From an uncultured Chiayiivirga sp. (lineage in GTDB: Bacteria > Pseudomonadota > Gammaproteobacteria > Xanthomonadales > Xanthomonadaceae): a stretch of DNA of 51,623 nt. The translations under genes were made by a program, and so were the position numbers. This document shows, one piece after another, positions 9,274-17,836 of this stretch. Position 1 is the first letter of the stretch. Every line of letters starts with the position of its first letter. The notes under the pieces were generated by a model that saw only the letters and a program-made list of their open reading frames with translations, was not told where the DNA came from and made no database searches. The stretch lies in assembly GCA_934525595.1 (NCBI GenBank), contig CAKSZJ010000022.1, positions 1 to 51,623 on the forward strand, written 5' to 3'.

Positions 9274-9608
9274 CGCCGCAGAGCGCCGCGCCCGGGAACA
9301 GGCCGGGCGCGCAGTCCCTGCTCAGGCGCATCGCCCCGCACAGGCGCGGCGCCTCGGGCGTACACCCGGCCTTCCCGGTTCCCGTACCTCAGCGGGCTGC
9401 GTCACCGGCCTGTGCATGACGCCATCCCCCCGCGAAGAGGTGAACCCCCTGGAATCCCGCGCCATCGGGCCATCCGATGGGTTTTCAGCGGTTTTCACAA
9501 GGTTTCAGCCCCGGCCTCAGGACTTTTCACCCGCCTCCACCGGACACTCCGGCGCCGATCACTCGCGCAGCACCTCGTCACGTGCCTTGCCCGGCAGGAG
9601 CCAATACC
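9274..9608. other. Non-coding stretch after the EamA gene
   Basis: 335 bases with no convincing reading frame. They contain a hairpin at 9288-9310 (8-bp stem, 7-nt loop, no U-tract) just after the EamA stop and a terminator-like hairpin at 9462-9485. Nothing else is recognisable. Confidence 0.6.
9462..9485 (+). terminator. Rho-independent terminator-like hairpin
   Basis: 7-bp stem (9462-9468 with 9474-9480), 5-nt loop, followed by GTTTT. It lies about 190 nt beyond the EamA stop and before the FG-GAP remnant. Confidence 0.5.
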
Positions 9609-10256
9609 TTGGAAAAGCACAGCACCCTCATTGCAATCACCCCCCTGATGCGGCTCATCGCCCCGGGACTGGCACGAGCTGAAAGTGGCGCCGGCACCAT
9701 GTCAAACCCGAGCCAGCCCAGGCACAGGGATTTGCCGACATTTGCAGGCACAGCGGCAATTCCAGGCAGCGGCATGGCTCAACAGGCCTACCTTAAAGCC
9801 AGCAATGCCGATCCTGACGACATGCTCGGCTACTCAATCGCCATGTCCGGCAACACCCTGGTCGTCGGCGCGCCGCAAGAGGGCGGCAACGACAACGGCC
9901 CCGACAACACCAACAATCGACCCAGGTCCGGTGCCGCTTACGTCTTCGTGCGCAAAGCGGGAGGCTGGCAGCAGCAGGCCTATCTGAAGGGTGACAATGC
10001 CGCGGCCAACGGCCTGTTCGGCGCCTCGGTGGCCCTCTCGGGAAATACCATCGCCATTGGAGCCCCCAACCATGACGATCATGCCGGTGGCGTTCTCGGC
10101 GGGGCCGTCTACGTGTTTTCGCGCACGGGCGAGGTCTGGGAGCAGGAAGCCTACCTGGAGGCAGGTGGCAACAGCTCTACGGCTGGTTCGGCCTTTCGGT
10201 CGCGCTTTCCGGAGATACGCTGCTGGTGGGGGCGCCCGCCGAGAACCGCGATGGGA
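9609..10256 (+). pseudogene. FG-GAP repeat secreted protein, frameshifted and truncated
   Basis: Starts at TTG 9609, with AGGAG 8 nt upstream, and begins with a signal-like stretch (LIAITPLMRLIAPGLARA). Three FG-GAP beta-propeller blades follow, each with an AYLK...GxSxAxSGxTxxxGAP pattern: LGYSIAMSGNTLVVGAP, FGASVALSGNTIAIGAP and, after a frameshift near 10178, FGLSVALSGDTLLVGAP in the next frame. Homology stops at about AENRDG (near 10250), where the opposite-strand regulator fragment begins. Complete relatives carry many more blades, so the gene is both shifted and cut. Before decay it was probably a surface or secreted adhesion-type protein. Confidence 0.75.
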
Positions 10257-10257
10257 T

Positions 10258-10422
10258 CACCCTCTTGTCGACCACTTCACCCGGTCGCTGCACCAGGTAC
10301 AGCAGGGTGTCGAACGCCTTGGTGGTCAACGCCAGCGGTTCGTTCCCAGGCCCTATGACCTGACGCAAGCGCACGTCCACGAAGAAGTCGTCAAAGACGT
10401 AACCACTCTGCTCGTCTCGCAC
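10258..10422 (-). pseudogene. Winged-helix (OmpR/CadC-type) DNA-binding domain, N-terminal fragment
   Basis: From GTG 10422 (AGAGG about 10 nt upstream) the minus strand encodes YVFDDFFVDVRLRQVIG, then LALTTKAFDTLLYLVQRPGEVVDKR. This is the first half of a trans_reg_C winged helix, as in CadC-like regulators with TPR or propeller C-termini. Homology ends near 10258, where the frame runs into antisense FG-GAP sequence. The recognition helix and everything after it are missing, so it cannot act as a regulator. Confidence 0.7.
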
Positions 10423-10493
10423 CGTTTCAGAACCTCTCGTACCGCCCGCTCGGGAGGATTCTAGAACTTCGCGCACCCTAACCCCATGCCTGC

Positions 10494-10580
10494 GACCAAG
10501 CCGGGACGCGCTTGTATCTGGGCACGGCGATAGTGCTGAGCGGAGGTGGTGTTCATTTCGCTACGCGCGAAGGCCCGTAC
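10494..10580 (+). pseudogene. Degraded 3' end of a second EamA transporter gene
   Basis: Encodes RLYLGTAIVLSGG and then, one frame over, VFISLRAKAR. This matches RLYLGAAMVLGG and LFISLRAKVR at the end of the intact EamA gene (9157-9240). By hand alignment 65 of 84 bases agree, with one inserted G near 10546; many differences are at third codon positions. A 14-base string found 88 nt after the intact EamA stop (9361-9374) also occurs directly after this remnant (10578-10591). Confidence 0.7.
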
Positions 10581-10637
10581 ACCCGGCCTTCACGACAATC
10601 GGCTCGATGATTTCCCGCACCTCTCCGCAGCCATGAA

Positions 10638-10663
10638 CCGGGCAGGCCACACGGCCTGCCCGG
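10638..10663 (-). terminator. Terminator-like hairpin at the end of the RND operon
   Basis: Perfect 11-bp stem (10638-10648 with 10653-10663) and 4-nt loop, 7 nt after the stop of the MMPL gene on the minus strand. No U-run follows. Confidence 0.6.
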
Positions 10664-10670
10664 CTCGGCA

Positions 10671-13169
10671 TCACAGCTGCGGCCTGAAGGTGTCCTTCTC
10701 GAACGGACGCAGCAGCCAGCGGCACAGCGCGGGGAGGAAGATGATGGCGGCGATCATGTTCACCACGAACATGAAGGTCAGCATCACGCCCATGTCGGCC
10801 TGGAATTTCAGATCCGAGAAGATCCACATGGCGACGCCGACGGCGAGCGTGAGCGCGGTGTAGAAGATCGCGATGCCGGTGGTCTTGAGCGCGATGAAGT
10901 AGGACTCGGACACGGTCTTGCCCTGGCGCAGCGATTCGCGCATGCGGGCGAAGATGTAGATGGCGTAGTCCACGCCGATGCCCACGCCGAGCGCCACCAC
11001 GGTGAGGGTGTTGACCTTCATGCCGATGTCGAGCTCGACCATGAGCGAGTGGCCCAGTTCGGTGACGAGCACCAGCGGCAGCACGATGCACAGCGCAGCC
11101 AGCGGATTCCGGAAGCTGATGAGGCACATCAGGAACACGGCGGCGTAGAGGAACAGCAGCATGTGCTGCTCGACGGCGCGCACGGTGTCGTTGGTGGCGG
11201 CCATCACGCCGATGTTGCCGGTGGCCAGGCGCAGGTTGACCGCGTCGCTGTGGAACTCCTCGCCGGCTTCCTCGGTCTTTTTCGCCTCTGCGGCGAGCTG
11301 CTCGCGAAGGTTGACGCCCTCGTGCCAGGCGCCGTTCCTTTCGCGGAAATCCTTCACCGCACTCACCACGCGGTCGATGGTTTCGGCGCGATGGTCGGCG
11401 AGGAAAGCGGTGATCGGCATGGCCGAGCAGTCGGAATTGAGCAGCCCGGAGTCGGTCTCGAAGCCCTGGGTGGCGAGGCGCAGCGAATCGGAATCGCGCG
11501 GCAGCACGCGCCACTTGATGGCACCGTCATTCCAGCCCGCGTTCACCAGCTTGGCGGCCATGGGCAGGGTGATGACCTGCTGCACGCCGGGCACGTTGGT
11601 CAGGTGCCAGGCGAAACGGTCCACCAGCTCCATGGCCGGATAACTCATCGTGCAGGCGTCGGGGCGGGCTTCGGCGATGACGTTGAGGATGTCCACGCCG
11701 AGGGCGAACTTCTCCGTGATGGCGCGCGCGTCCTGGTTGTAGCGCGCTTCCGGACGCAGTTCGGCCACGCCTTCCTGCGCATCGCCGATCATCACCTTGT
11801 CGCCATGAGCCTCGGCGAACCACCAGACGGTGGCGCCGATCAGGATGATGAGCGCGGCCGGCACCGGTTTGCTGAAGCGGGTGAGGAAGGCCCAGATCAC
11901 GTCGAAGCGGGTGAGCTGGCGCAGGCGGTACTCGCGCTTGCGCGGCATGTTGCGCAAGGTGGTGTAGGACAGCAGCACCGGCAACAGGATCAGGTCGGTG
12001 AGAAGGGTGAGCGCGACGCCGACGGTGGCGGTGATGGCCAGCTCGAAGATGATCCGGATCGGGATCATCAGGATGGTGGCGAAACCGATGCAGCCGGCGA
12101 TCAGGGCCACCGCGCCGGGTATCAGCAGCATGCGGAAGGCGGCGCGCGCGGCGGTCACCGAGTCCACGCCCTCGCGCTGGCGCAGCTCCTCGACCGTGCC
12201 GTCTTCGAGTCCGCCGAAGAACAGTTCGCCGCGGAATCGGTTGATCATCTGTTCGCCGTGGCTGACCGCGATGGCGAAGATCAGGAACGGCGTGAGCATG
12301 TTCATCGGGTCAATGCCGAAGCCCATCAGGCGCAGCGCGCCGAGCATCCAGATCACCGCGATCAGCGAAGCGAGCACGGTCAGGCTGGCCAGCTTGGCCG
12401 AGGTGGAATAGAGGAACAGCAGCAACCAGGTGAAGGCCACGGTGAGGAAGAAGAACAGGATGACCGAGCGCGCGCCGTCGCTGATGTCGCCCACCATCTT
12501 GGCGAAGCCGATGATGCGCACGTCGAAGCCCTGCGCCTCGTACTTGCCGCGCAGTGCCTCGAACTGGGCGGCGATGGCCTGGTAGTCGAGCTTGTTGACG
12601 TCGCTTTCGGGAATGAGGTCGGCCCAGATCATCGCGCCCGACCAGTCCTTGGCGACCAGGCGGCCGACGATGCCGGCCTTGACGATGTTGCCGCGGATGG
12701 TCTCGAAGTTCCCGGCGGTCGCGTGCTCGGCGTTGAACTCGTTGGGGATGACGTTGCCGCCGGCAAACCCGTCTTCCACCACTTCCACGAAGCGCACGTT
12801 GGGGGTGAAGAGCGAGCGCACCCGGGCGTTGTCGGTGGCGTCGATCGCCATGACCTCGGAGGTCAACCCTTCCAGCGCGGTGAAGAACTCCGGCGTGAAC
12901 ATGTCCTGCCCGTCGCGCGCCATCAGCGCGACCAGCACGCGGTTGGCGCCGCCGAAGTCGGCCTCGTAATCGAGGAAGGTCTGCATGTATTCGTGTTCGA
13001 GCGGGATCTGCTTCTTGAATCCCGCGTCCACGCGCAGCTGGCTGGCCAGTACCAGTGCGATCACGGTGAGGATGGCGAAGATCGCCAGCACCACCGGCCT
13101 CGCGCCAAAGATGAGGTTTTCGAGCGCCCGGATGATCGGGCCTGCTTCCACGTTGCCGCCATGCGCCAT
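10671..13169 (-). CDS. RND/MMPL superfamily transporter
   Basis: 832-aa inner-membrane proton-driven transporter with the two-repeat layout: one helix (near residue 30), a large periplasmic loop, five helices (about 230-410), then the same pattern again. The second half carries the MMPL signature GVGIGVDYAIYIFARMRE with Asp734. The matching site in the first half reads AIAVSHGEQMINRF, without the Asp. It belongs with the predicted RND exporters rather than the AcrB drug pumps, and no membrane-fusion partner is adjacent. Start ATG 13169 has AGGGGAGCAGG upstream. It is the last gene of the five-gene envelope block, 18 nt after the YCF48-like gene, and may move a lipid-like or hydrophobic compound in concert with the DUF1302/DUF1329 proteins (inference). 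Confidence 0.85.
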   Translation of the reverse strand: MAHGGNVEAGPIIRALENLIFGARPVVLAIFAILTVIALVLASQLRVDAGFKKQIPLEHEYMQTFLDYEADFGGANRVLVALMARDGQDMFTPEFFTALEGLTSEVMAIDATDNARVRSLFTPNVRFVEVVEDGFAGGNVIPNEFNAEHATAGNFETIRGNIVKAGIVGRLVAKDWSGAMIWADLIPESDVNKLDYQAIAAQFEALRGKYEAQGFDVRIIGFAKMVGDISDGARSVILFFFLTVAFTWLLLFLYSTSAKLASLTVLASLIAVIWMLGALRLMGFGIDPMNMLTPFLIFAIAVSHGEQMINRFRGELFFGGLEDGTVEELRQREGVDSVTAARAAFRMLLIPGAVALIAGCIGFATILMIPIRIIFELAITATVGVALTLLTDLILLPVLLSYTTLRNMPRKREYRLRQLTRFDVIWAFLTRFSKPVPAALIILIGATVWWFAEAHGDKVMIGDAQEGVAELRPEARYNQDARAITEKFALGVDILNVIAEARPDACTMSYPAMELVDRFAWHLTNVPGVQQVITLPMAAKLVNAGWNDGAIKWRVLPRDSDSLRLATQGFETDSGLLNSDCSAMPITAFLADHRAETIDRVVSAVKDFRERNGAWHEGVNLREQLAAEAKKTEEAGEEFHSDAVNLRLATGNIGVMAATNDTVRAVEQHMLLFLYAAVFLMCLISFRNPLAALCIVLPLVLVTELGHSLMVELDIGMKVNTLTVVALGVGIGVDYAIYIFARMRESLRQGKTVSESYFIALKTTGIAIFYTALTLAVGVAMWIFSDLKFQADMGVMLTFMFVVNMIAAIIFLPALCRWLLRPFEKDTFRPQL

Positions 13170-13187
13170 GATTGCCTGCTCCCCTGC

Positions 13188-14309
13188 TTAGTGCCTGCGC
13201 GGCGCGAAGTGGTCCACGCCTTTTTCACCGGATACCACCAGATCGCGGTTCGGCCGTGCGAGCACGCCGGCCAGGACGGGCGTCTCGTGCGCCGCGTTGG
13301 CGTAGACCTGGCTCGCGGGCGCGTCGCCGGGGCCATCGCGCAACACTACGATGCCGTTGGCGCCCACCAGCGCAAATCCGCCGTCGCCCCACGCCGTCCC
13401 GCCCATCAGGCTGAGGTCGGTGCCGGTCTCGATCGCGCTCCAGCTCTCACCCAGATCGTGGGTCTCGAAGGCGTTGCCGCGCATGCCGAAGGCCACCGCG
13501 TGTTCGCCTTCATAGCCGATCAGGCCGAACATCGAGCCGCCGTAGGGCAGCTGGATGCGCTCCCAGCTCCCGCCGCCGTCGCGCGAGCGGAAGGCCGCGC
13601 CGCGTTCGCCCACGATGAGCAGCGCGCCGCTTCCGGTACGGGCGATGGCGTTGAAGTGCGGGTCCGACTCCTCGTCCATGGCGAGGTCTTCGTCGGACAG
13701 CGTCCAGCTGTCTGTGTCGCCGGAGGCATCATCGGCGACGTCGTATGCGTCGTCCTCGCCCTCATCCGCTACGGTTCCGCTGCCGTGCGCGGCGGTCGAA
13801 ACGAAGCTCCAGGTGGCGCCGCCGTCGGCGGTGCGCAGCAGCTGCGAATAGGCGCCCACCGCAAACCCGCGGCTGGCGTCGAGCATGAGGATGTCGAGCA
13901 GCGGCACGCCCTGGCGCGGGTCGAAGTCTGCATCCGGGCTGGTGTCGAGCACGTCCTCGCGCTGCAGCGTCCAGGTCAGGCCGCCGTCGCGGCTGGCGAG
14001 AATGGTGCCATCGTGCCCCACGGCCCAGACCGCGTCGCCCACGGCATCCACCGCGGTGAGCGTGGCGCGGGTCGGCACGTCGGTCACCTGACGCCATTCG
14101 GTGCGGCTTTCCGACACGAGAATCTGGCCGCGCTCACCCACCGCTACGGCGCGCGAAGCCGCTTCGACCAGATCGAGGATCAGTCCCTGGCTGGCCGCGA
14201 GCGGCATGGTTTCGCTTTGCAAGGACTCGGCCGCCGATACGGTCGCGGACAGGCCGAGGCCCATCAGGACCAGCGCAAGGCGGCGCGAGACGATTCGGAT
14301 CATTTGCAT
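13188..14309 (-). CDS. YCF48/BNR-repeat beta-propeller protein, secreted
   Basis: 373 aa with signal peptide (IVSRRLALVLMGLGL...SAA) and repeated sialidase/YCF48-type blades: AVGERGQILVSESRTEW, AVGHDGTILASRDGGLTW, AVGAYSQLLRTADGGATW, IVGERGAAFRSRDGGGSW, AFGMRGNAFETHDLGESW. Predicted periplasmic propeller, probably a scaffold for the neighbouring transporter. Residues about 175-225 form a very acidic insert rich in Asp/Glu between blades. ATG 14309 follows GGGGAGG at proper spacing. The gene lies 175 nt from the DUF1329 gene, separated by two hairpins, and 18 nt from the RND gene. Confidence 0.8.
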   Translation of the reverse strand: MQMIRIVSRRLALVLMGLGLSATVSAAESLQSETMPLAASQGLILDLVEAASRAVAVGERGQILVSESRTEWRQVTDVPTRATLTAVDAVGDAVWAVGHDGTILASRDGGLTWTLQREDVLDTSPDADFDPRQGVPLLDILMLDASRGFAVGAYSQLLRTADGGATWSFVSTAAHGSGTVADEGEDDAYDVADDASGDTDSWTLSDEDLAMDEESDPHFNAIARTGSGALLIVGERGAAFRSRDGGGSWERIQLPYGGSMFGLIGYEGEHAVAFGMRGNAFETHDLGESWSAIETGTDLSLMGGTAWGDGGFALVGANGIVVLRDGPGDAPASQVYANAAHETPVLAGVLARPNRDLVVSGEKGVDHFAPRRH

Positions 14310-14385
14310 GGACAACCTCCCCTGGGCATTCGCCGTGCCGGCCCTGCGAGCGCCGGTCCTGCCTGCATGGTGCCGCTAGTGGTGC

Positions 14386-14463
14386 GCGGCAGGCAAGGGG
14401 CCGTTTCACGGTTTTGCCTGCCGCGAAAACGCCGTCAGCCGCACCTTTCGGACACGGCTGACG
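14386..14463 (-). promoter_or_regulatory. Two tandem hairpins between DUF1329 and YCF48 genes
   Basis: Hairpin A (14433-14441 with 14455-14463, 9-bp stem, 13-nt loop) lies 21 nt after the DUF1329 stop and is followed on the minus strand by GCGTTTT. Hairpin B (14386-14396 with 14414-14424, 11-bp stem) has a nested CCGT/ACGG stem in its loop. Candidate partial terminator, RNA-processing or mRNA-stability site that could set unequal expression within the operon. Confidence 0.5.
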
Positions 14464-14484
14464 GACAGGGTGACGCCGGAAGGA

Positions 14485-15846
14485 TCAGCGCACGCCGCGG
14501 GTGCGAAGCGCCTGGGGCGTGAAGTTTTCCAGCGAGGACTGGAACGAGAAATCCGCCGGGGAATCCTCGTTGTCCACGCCCGTTGCGAGGTAGCGGCCGG
14601 ACTGCAGGTCGTGGCTGTTTTCCATCGCGGTCCAGAACACCGGCACCTCGTAGTAGTTGATCGCCGGCGCCTCGGAGTAGCGCCACACCTCGCCCTGGGC
14701 GTTGTAGTGGTCGAGCACCAGGATCTGCCAGCTGTCCTCGTCCACGTAGAAGGTGCGGCGCGGGTTGATGTGGCGCTTGCCCGGCTTGAGCGTGGCGTCC
14801 ACCACCCAGACGCGGTGCAGCTCGTAGCGCAGGTAGTCGGGATTGATGTGGTTGGGCTTGATGATCTCCGAGAGCTTGGCGCCGGAGCCTTTCAGCTTGT
14901 AGGAGTTGTAGGGAACGTACATCTCCTGCTTGCCGACGAGCTTGAAGTCGTAGCGGTCCTGCGAGCCGTTGAACATGTCGGTCATGTCGGACGTGCGCAG
15001 GCCGTCGGACGCGGTTCCCGGATTGTCGTAGGCCACGTTCGGCGCCAGGCGCACGCGGCGCTGGCCGGGGTTGTAGACCCACGCCTTGCGCGGCTGGATC
15101 GACTGGTTGAGGCTTTCGTGCACCAGCAGCACCTGGCCGGCAAGGCGCGCCGGCGCTTCCACCGACTGGTAGAAGTAGAGCAGCACGTTGTTGATGTCGG
15201 CGATGGTGTTGCCGGGCTTGTAGTACAGCCCCATGAACTCCTCGCGGATCTTGACCATGTTGAACTGGCCACCGGCGGTCACCGGGGCGAGGTTGGTCCA
15301 GCGTGCGGCGCTGATGCCCTTGTACTTCATCTTGTGGTTCCAGATGACCTCGGAACCATTCTGCGGAATCGGGAACGGAATGCCTTCGGCGGCATCGAGC
15401 ACGCCGTTGAGGTCGTCGCTCAGCCTGGCCGTGGTGGCGTTCTTGATGGTGTACTCGTAGGTGCGCTGCGGAAATGAGGCCGAGCGGCGCGTCGGATAAA
15501 CGTCCATCCGGAAGGTCGCGTACTTGGCGAACATGCCCTTCTGGCCTTCGGTCAGCTTTTCGGCATGTTCCTTGTAGTTGGCCTGGGTAATCGAAAACAG
15601 CGGCTTGTCCGCCGCGAAGGGATCGGGGTGGAACTTGCCCTGGACGTAGTTGGCCGGCGGGCTGGTGATGCCGCCTTCCCACGCCGGGATGGTGCCTTCG
15701 GCATTGCCGGCCTTGGTGGCGCCGATCGGCGTCAGTTCCTTGCCGAGCTTGCCTGCCTGGCCGGCATCCACGGCCGCGAACGCGCTGCCGCTGGCCAATG
15801 CCATGCCGACGACGAGAGCCAAGGCGGTACGAGTCTGATAAATCAT
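14485..15846 (-). CDS. DUF1329 domain-containing periplasmic protein
   Basis: 453 aa. Signal peptide MIYQTRTALALVVGMALASGSAFA, then the DUF1329 start, LTPIGATKAGNAEGTIPAWEGG. Other family stretches are YPTRRSASFPQRTYEYTIKN, SVEAPARLAGQVLLVHESLN, QPRKAWVYNPGQRRVRLAPN and RRTFYVDEDSWQILVLDHYN. The fold is thought to resemble LolA/LolB-type lipid-binding half-barrels, which would suit a periplasmic carrier of hydrophobic molecules; this is an inference. ATG 15846 follows AAGGAG. The gene sits 22 nt after the DUF1302 gene, and the DUF1302-DUF1329 pair is widely conserved in proteobacteria. No enzyme motif is seen. Confidence 0.85.
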   Translation of the reverse strand: MIYQTRTALALVVGMALASGSAFAAVDAGQAGKLGKELTPIGATKAGNAEGTIPAWEGGITSPPANYVQGKFHPDPFAADKPLFSITQANYKEHAEKLTEGQKGMFAKYATFRMDVYPTRRSASFPQRTYEYTIKNATTARLSDDLNGVLDAAEGIPFPIPQNGSEVIWNHKMKYKGISAARWTNLAPVTAGGQFNMVKIREEFMGLYYKPGNTIADINNVLLYFYQSVEAPARLAGQVLLVHESLNQSIQPRKAWVYNPGQRRVRLAPNVAYDNPGTASDGLRTSDMTDMFNGSQDRYDFKLVGKQEMYVPYNSYKLKGSGAKLSEIIKPNHINPDYLRYELHRVWVVDATLKPGKRHINPRRTFYVDEDSWQILVLDHYNAQGEVWRYSEAPAINYYEVPVFWTAMENSHDLQSGRYLATGVDNEDSPADFSFQSSLENFTPQALRTRGVR

Positions 15847-15868
15847 GTGTGCACTCCTTGGACTGCGA

Positions 15869-17821
15869 TCAGAACGAGTATTTGGCCACGAGCGAGTAGA
15901 AGTCGCGGTCGTAGATCTGGTTGTAGGGCTTGCCGCCACTGAACACGGTGTAGCTCAGATCCAGGCTCCAGCGCTGCATGAAGTTTGCTTCAACCCCCAG
16001 CGTGCCCGATTTGCGGCCTTCCAGGAAGTTGCCGCCGGGGCCGGGGGTGGTGCCGTTGACATCGTGGTTGAATGCGATGCGCGGCGCCAGGTTGATGGAA
16101 CCGCCGAAGACACCGGGGTACTCGGCGCGTGCCGCTACGCGATAGCCCCAGCTGAAGGCCGTGGGGAAGCCGCCCGCAGTCGTGACCGGATTGCGCAGGT
16201 AGCCCGTATCGATGGCATAGCCGCCGCCGGTGTCGGTGCCTTCGCCTTCGTAGCGAAGCTGGGCCGTATCCGGGAAATCCCAGACGTTGGTGGCACCGAT
16301 TTCGCCCACCAGGGCGATCTGGTCGGCACCGATGAAGTTGCCCGGACCGAACATCTTGGTGAAGGTCGACTGGATCTGGCTGACCTTGTGCTTCTCCCAG
16401 CCGCGGATGTATTCACCGGGTCCGTACTCGCCCAGCTGGCTGGAGAAACGCAGCGCCGGCTGCGGGATGACCACGTTCAGCGGGGTCAGGCCGGCGAACA
16501 GCAGCTCCACGTCATCCACCTGCAGCGGCATGTTCGGCCGATAGCTCACCTCGCCCTGGAAGGCGATGCCGCCGGGCAGCGAGGTGCTCCAGGACAGGCC
16601 GTAAAGATCGATGCCTTCCGGATATTCGAGGAAGTAGCTGCCCGAGTTGGGCGAGGTGTTGACGACCGAGATGCCCGAAATGAGCGGCACGCGGCTGTGG
16701 TAGCGCAGGTAGTACAGGCCGAACTCGGTGCCGTTGAACAAGTCGGAGTAGTAGCGCAGCGCGGCACCGTACTGGCCGCTGTCCTTGGCGTTGTTGTTGG
16801 GGCTGCGCGGGAAGGCCGCCGAACAGCCGGCACCGATCAGCTGCATGGCGGTTGCCGCGCCATAGCGCGCGCTGTATTCGGCAAACAGGTCGCTGTTGGC
16901 ATAGCCGGCGACGCCGCTGTAGCAGGTGTCGCGGTACAGCGACGGATTGTTGACCGGCTGCGGCACGGTGCCGAAGTTCAGCATCACGTACTCGCCGCCG
17001 GGCGAGGCGAAGTCGTTGGCGCTGAAGTAGGTGCCCGCGGCATCGATCTCCACTTCCTCGAACTCGAACAGGTAGAGCGCTTCGAGCGAGAGCTTTTCGG
17101 TGAGCGAGAACGAGGCCCAGATCGAATCGACCGGCAGGTAGGCCTCCTTCAGCTCGGCACCGGCCACGCGCAGTGCGGAGAGGTCGAAGGGGTTGATGAC
17201 GTTGATGCCGTTGGTGATGAAGGTGCTTTCGCCCCAGCTCACCACCTGGCGACCCAGGCGCACCGTGCCGGTGCCCGCCTCGCCATAGCTGAAGTTGTGG
17301 TAGACGAAGGCGTCGAGCAGGCGGAAGCGCTCGCCGATCAGATCCCTCGCCTCGCGGGTGAGGTCGCTGCGGTCGGCGTTCTCGAAGTCGTAGAAGTAGG
17401 TGGCGCGCGCGAAGGCGCCGGAGTTGCGCCAGTTGAGCGACAGCTCGGAGGTGAGCTTGAGCGCGTTGGAGATCACGTCGCCCTTGTCGTACTTGAGGTT
17501 GCCGTCATCGCGGTTGGCCGAGAAGCGACCCGGCGCCCCGGCCTGCAGCGCCTGGGCATCCAGGTAGCGCCCGGCCGTGGTCAGCGCGCTGATCTGCGCG
17601 ACGATGGTCGGATCAAGGTAGGACTTGGCCAGCAGGTCTTCCGACGGGTCCTGGGCACGCCAGGAGGCACCGAAGGACACCGTGGTGTCGAGCGAGCCGG
17701 AAAGTTCGCCGCGGCTGAAGTCGAAGGCCGAGGCCGGGCTGGCGGCCACCGCGATCACGCCTGCGATGGCCAGCGCCAGTGGCGTGCGCGCCGCGCGGGA
17801 GGTCTTGTGCATAGGGATCAT
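15869..17821 (-). CDS. DUF1302 family outer-membrane protein
   Basis: 650 aa. Signal peptide (TPLALAIAGVIAVAASPASA), then FDFSRGELSGSLDTTVSFG, the usual beginning of DUF1302 proteins. The rest alternates polar and aromatic residues as in a large beta-barrel, with LGRQVVSWGESTFITNGINV a conserved family stretch. It ends in VAKYSF, the terminal Phe expected of BAM substrates. Predicted outer-membrane barrel, possibly a channel for the compound handled by this cluster. ATG 17821 has AGGAG 7 nt upstream. The lipase-like gene stops only 15 nt before it. Confidence 0.87.
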   Translation of the reverse strand: MIPMHKTSRAARTPLALAIAGVIAVAASPASAFDFSRGELSGSLDTTVSFGASWRAQDPSEDLLAKSYLDPTIVAQISALTTAGRYLDAQALQAGAPGRFSANRDDGNLKYDKGDVISNALKLTSELSLNWRNSGAFARATYFYDFENADRSDLTREARDLIGERFRLLDAFVYHNFSYGEAGTGTVRLGRQVVSWGESTFITNGINVINPFDLSALRVAGAELKEAYLPVDSIWASFSLTEKLSLEALYLFEFEEVEIDAAGTYFSANDFASPGGEYVMLNFGTVPQPVNNPSLYRDTCYSGVAGYANSDLFAEYSARYGAATAMQLIGAGCSAAFPRSPNNNAKDSGQYGAALRYYSDLFNGTEFGLYYLRYHSRVPLISGISVVNTSPNSGSYFLEYPEGIDLYGLSWSTSLPGGIAFQGEVSYRPNMPLQVDDVELLFAGLTPLNVVIPQPALRFSSQLGEYGPGEYIRGWEKHKVSQIQSTFTKMFGPGNFIGADQIALVGEIGATNVWDFPDTAQLRYEGEGTDTGGGYAIDTGYLRNPVTTAGGFPTAFSWGYRVAARAEYPGVFGGSINLAPRIAFNHDVNGTTPGPGGNFLEGRKSGTLGVEANFMQRWSLDLSYTVFSGGKPYNQIYDRDFYSLVAKYSF

Positions 17822-17836
17822 GGGAGAGCTCCTGGC

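Noticed and set aside
11049..14522. A 1157-codon plus-strand open frame opposite the RND and YCF48 genes
   Set aside because: Rich in His/Asp/Glu/Gly from reversed codon bias, with no domains; the opposite strand carries clear MMPL motifs.
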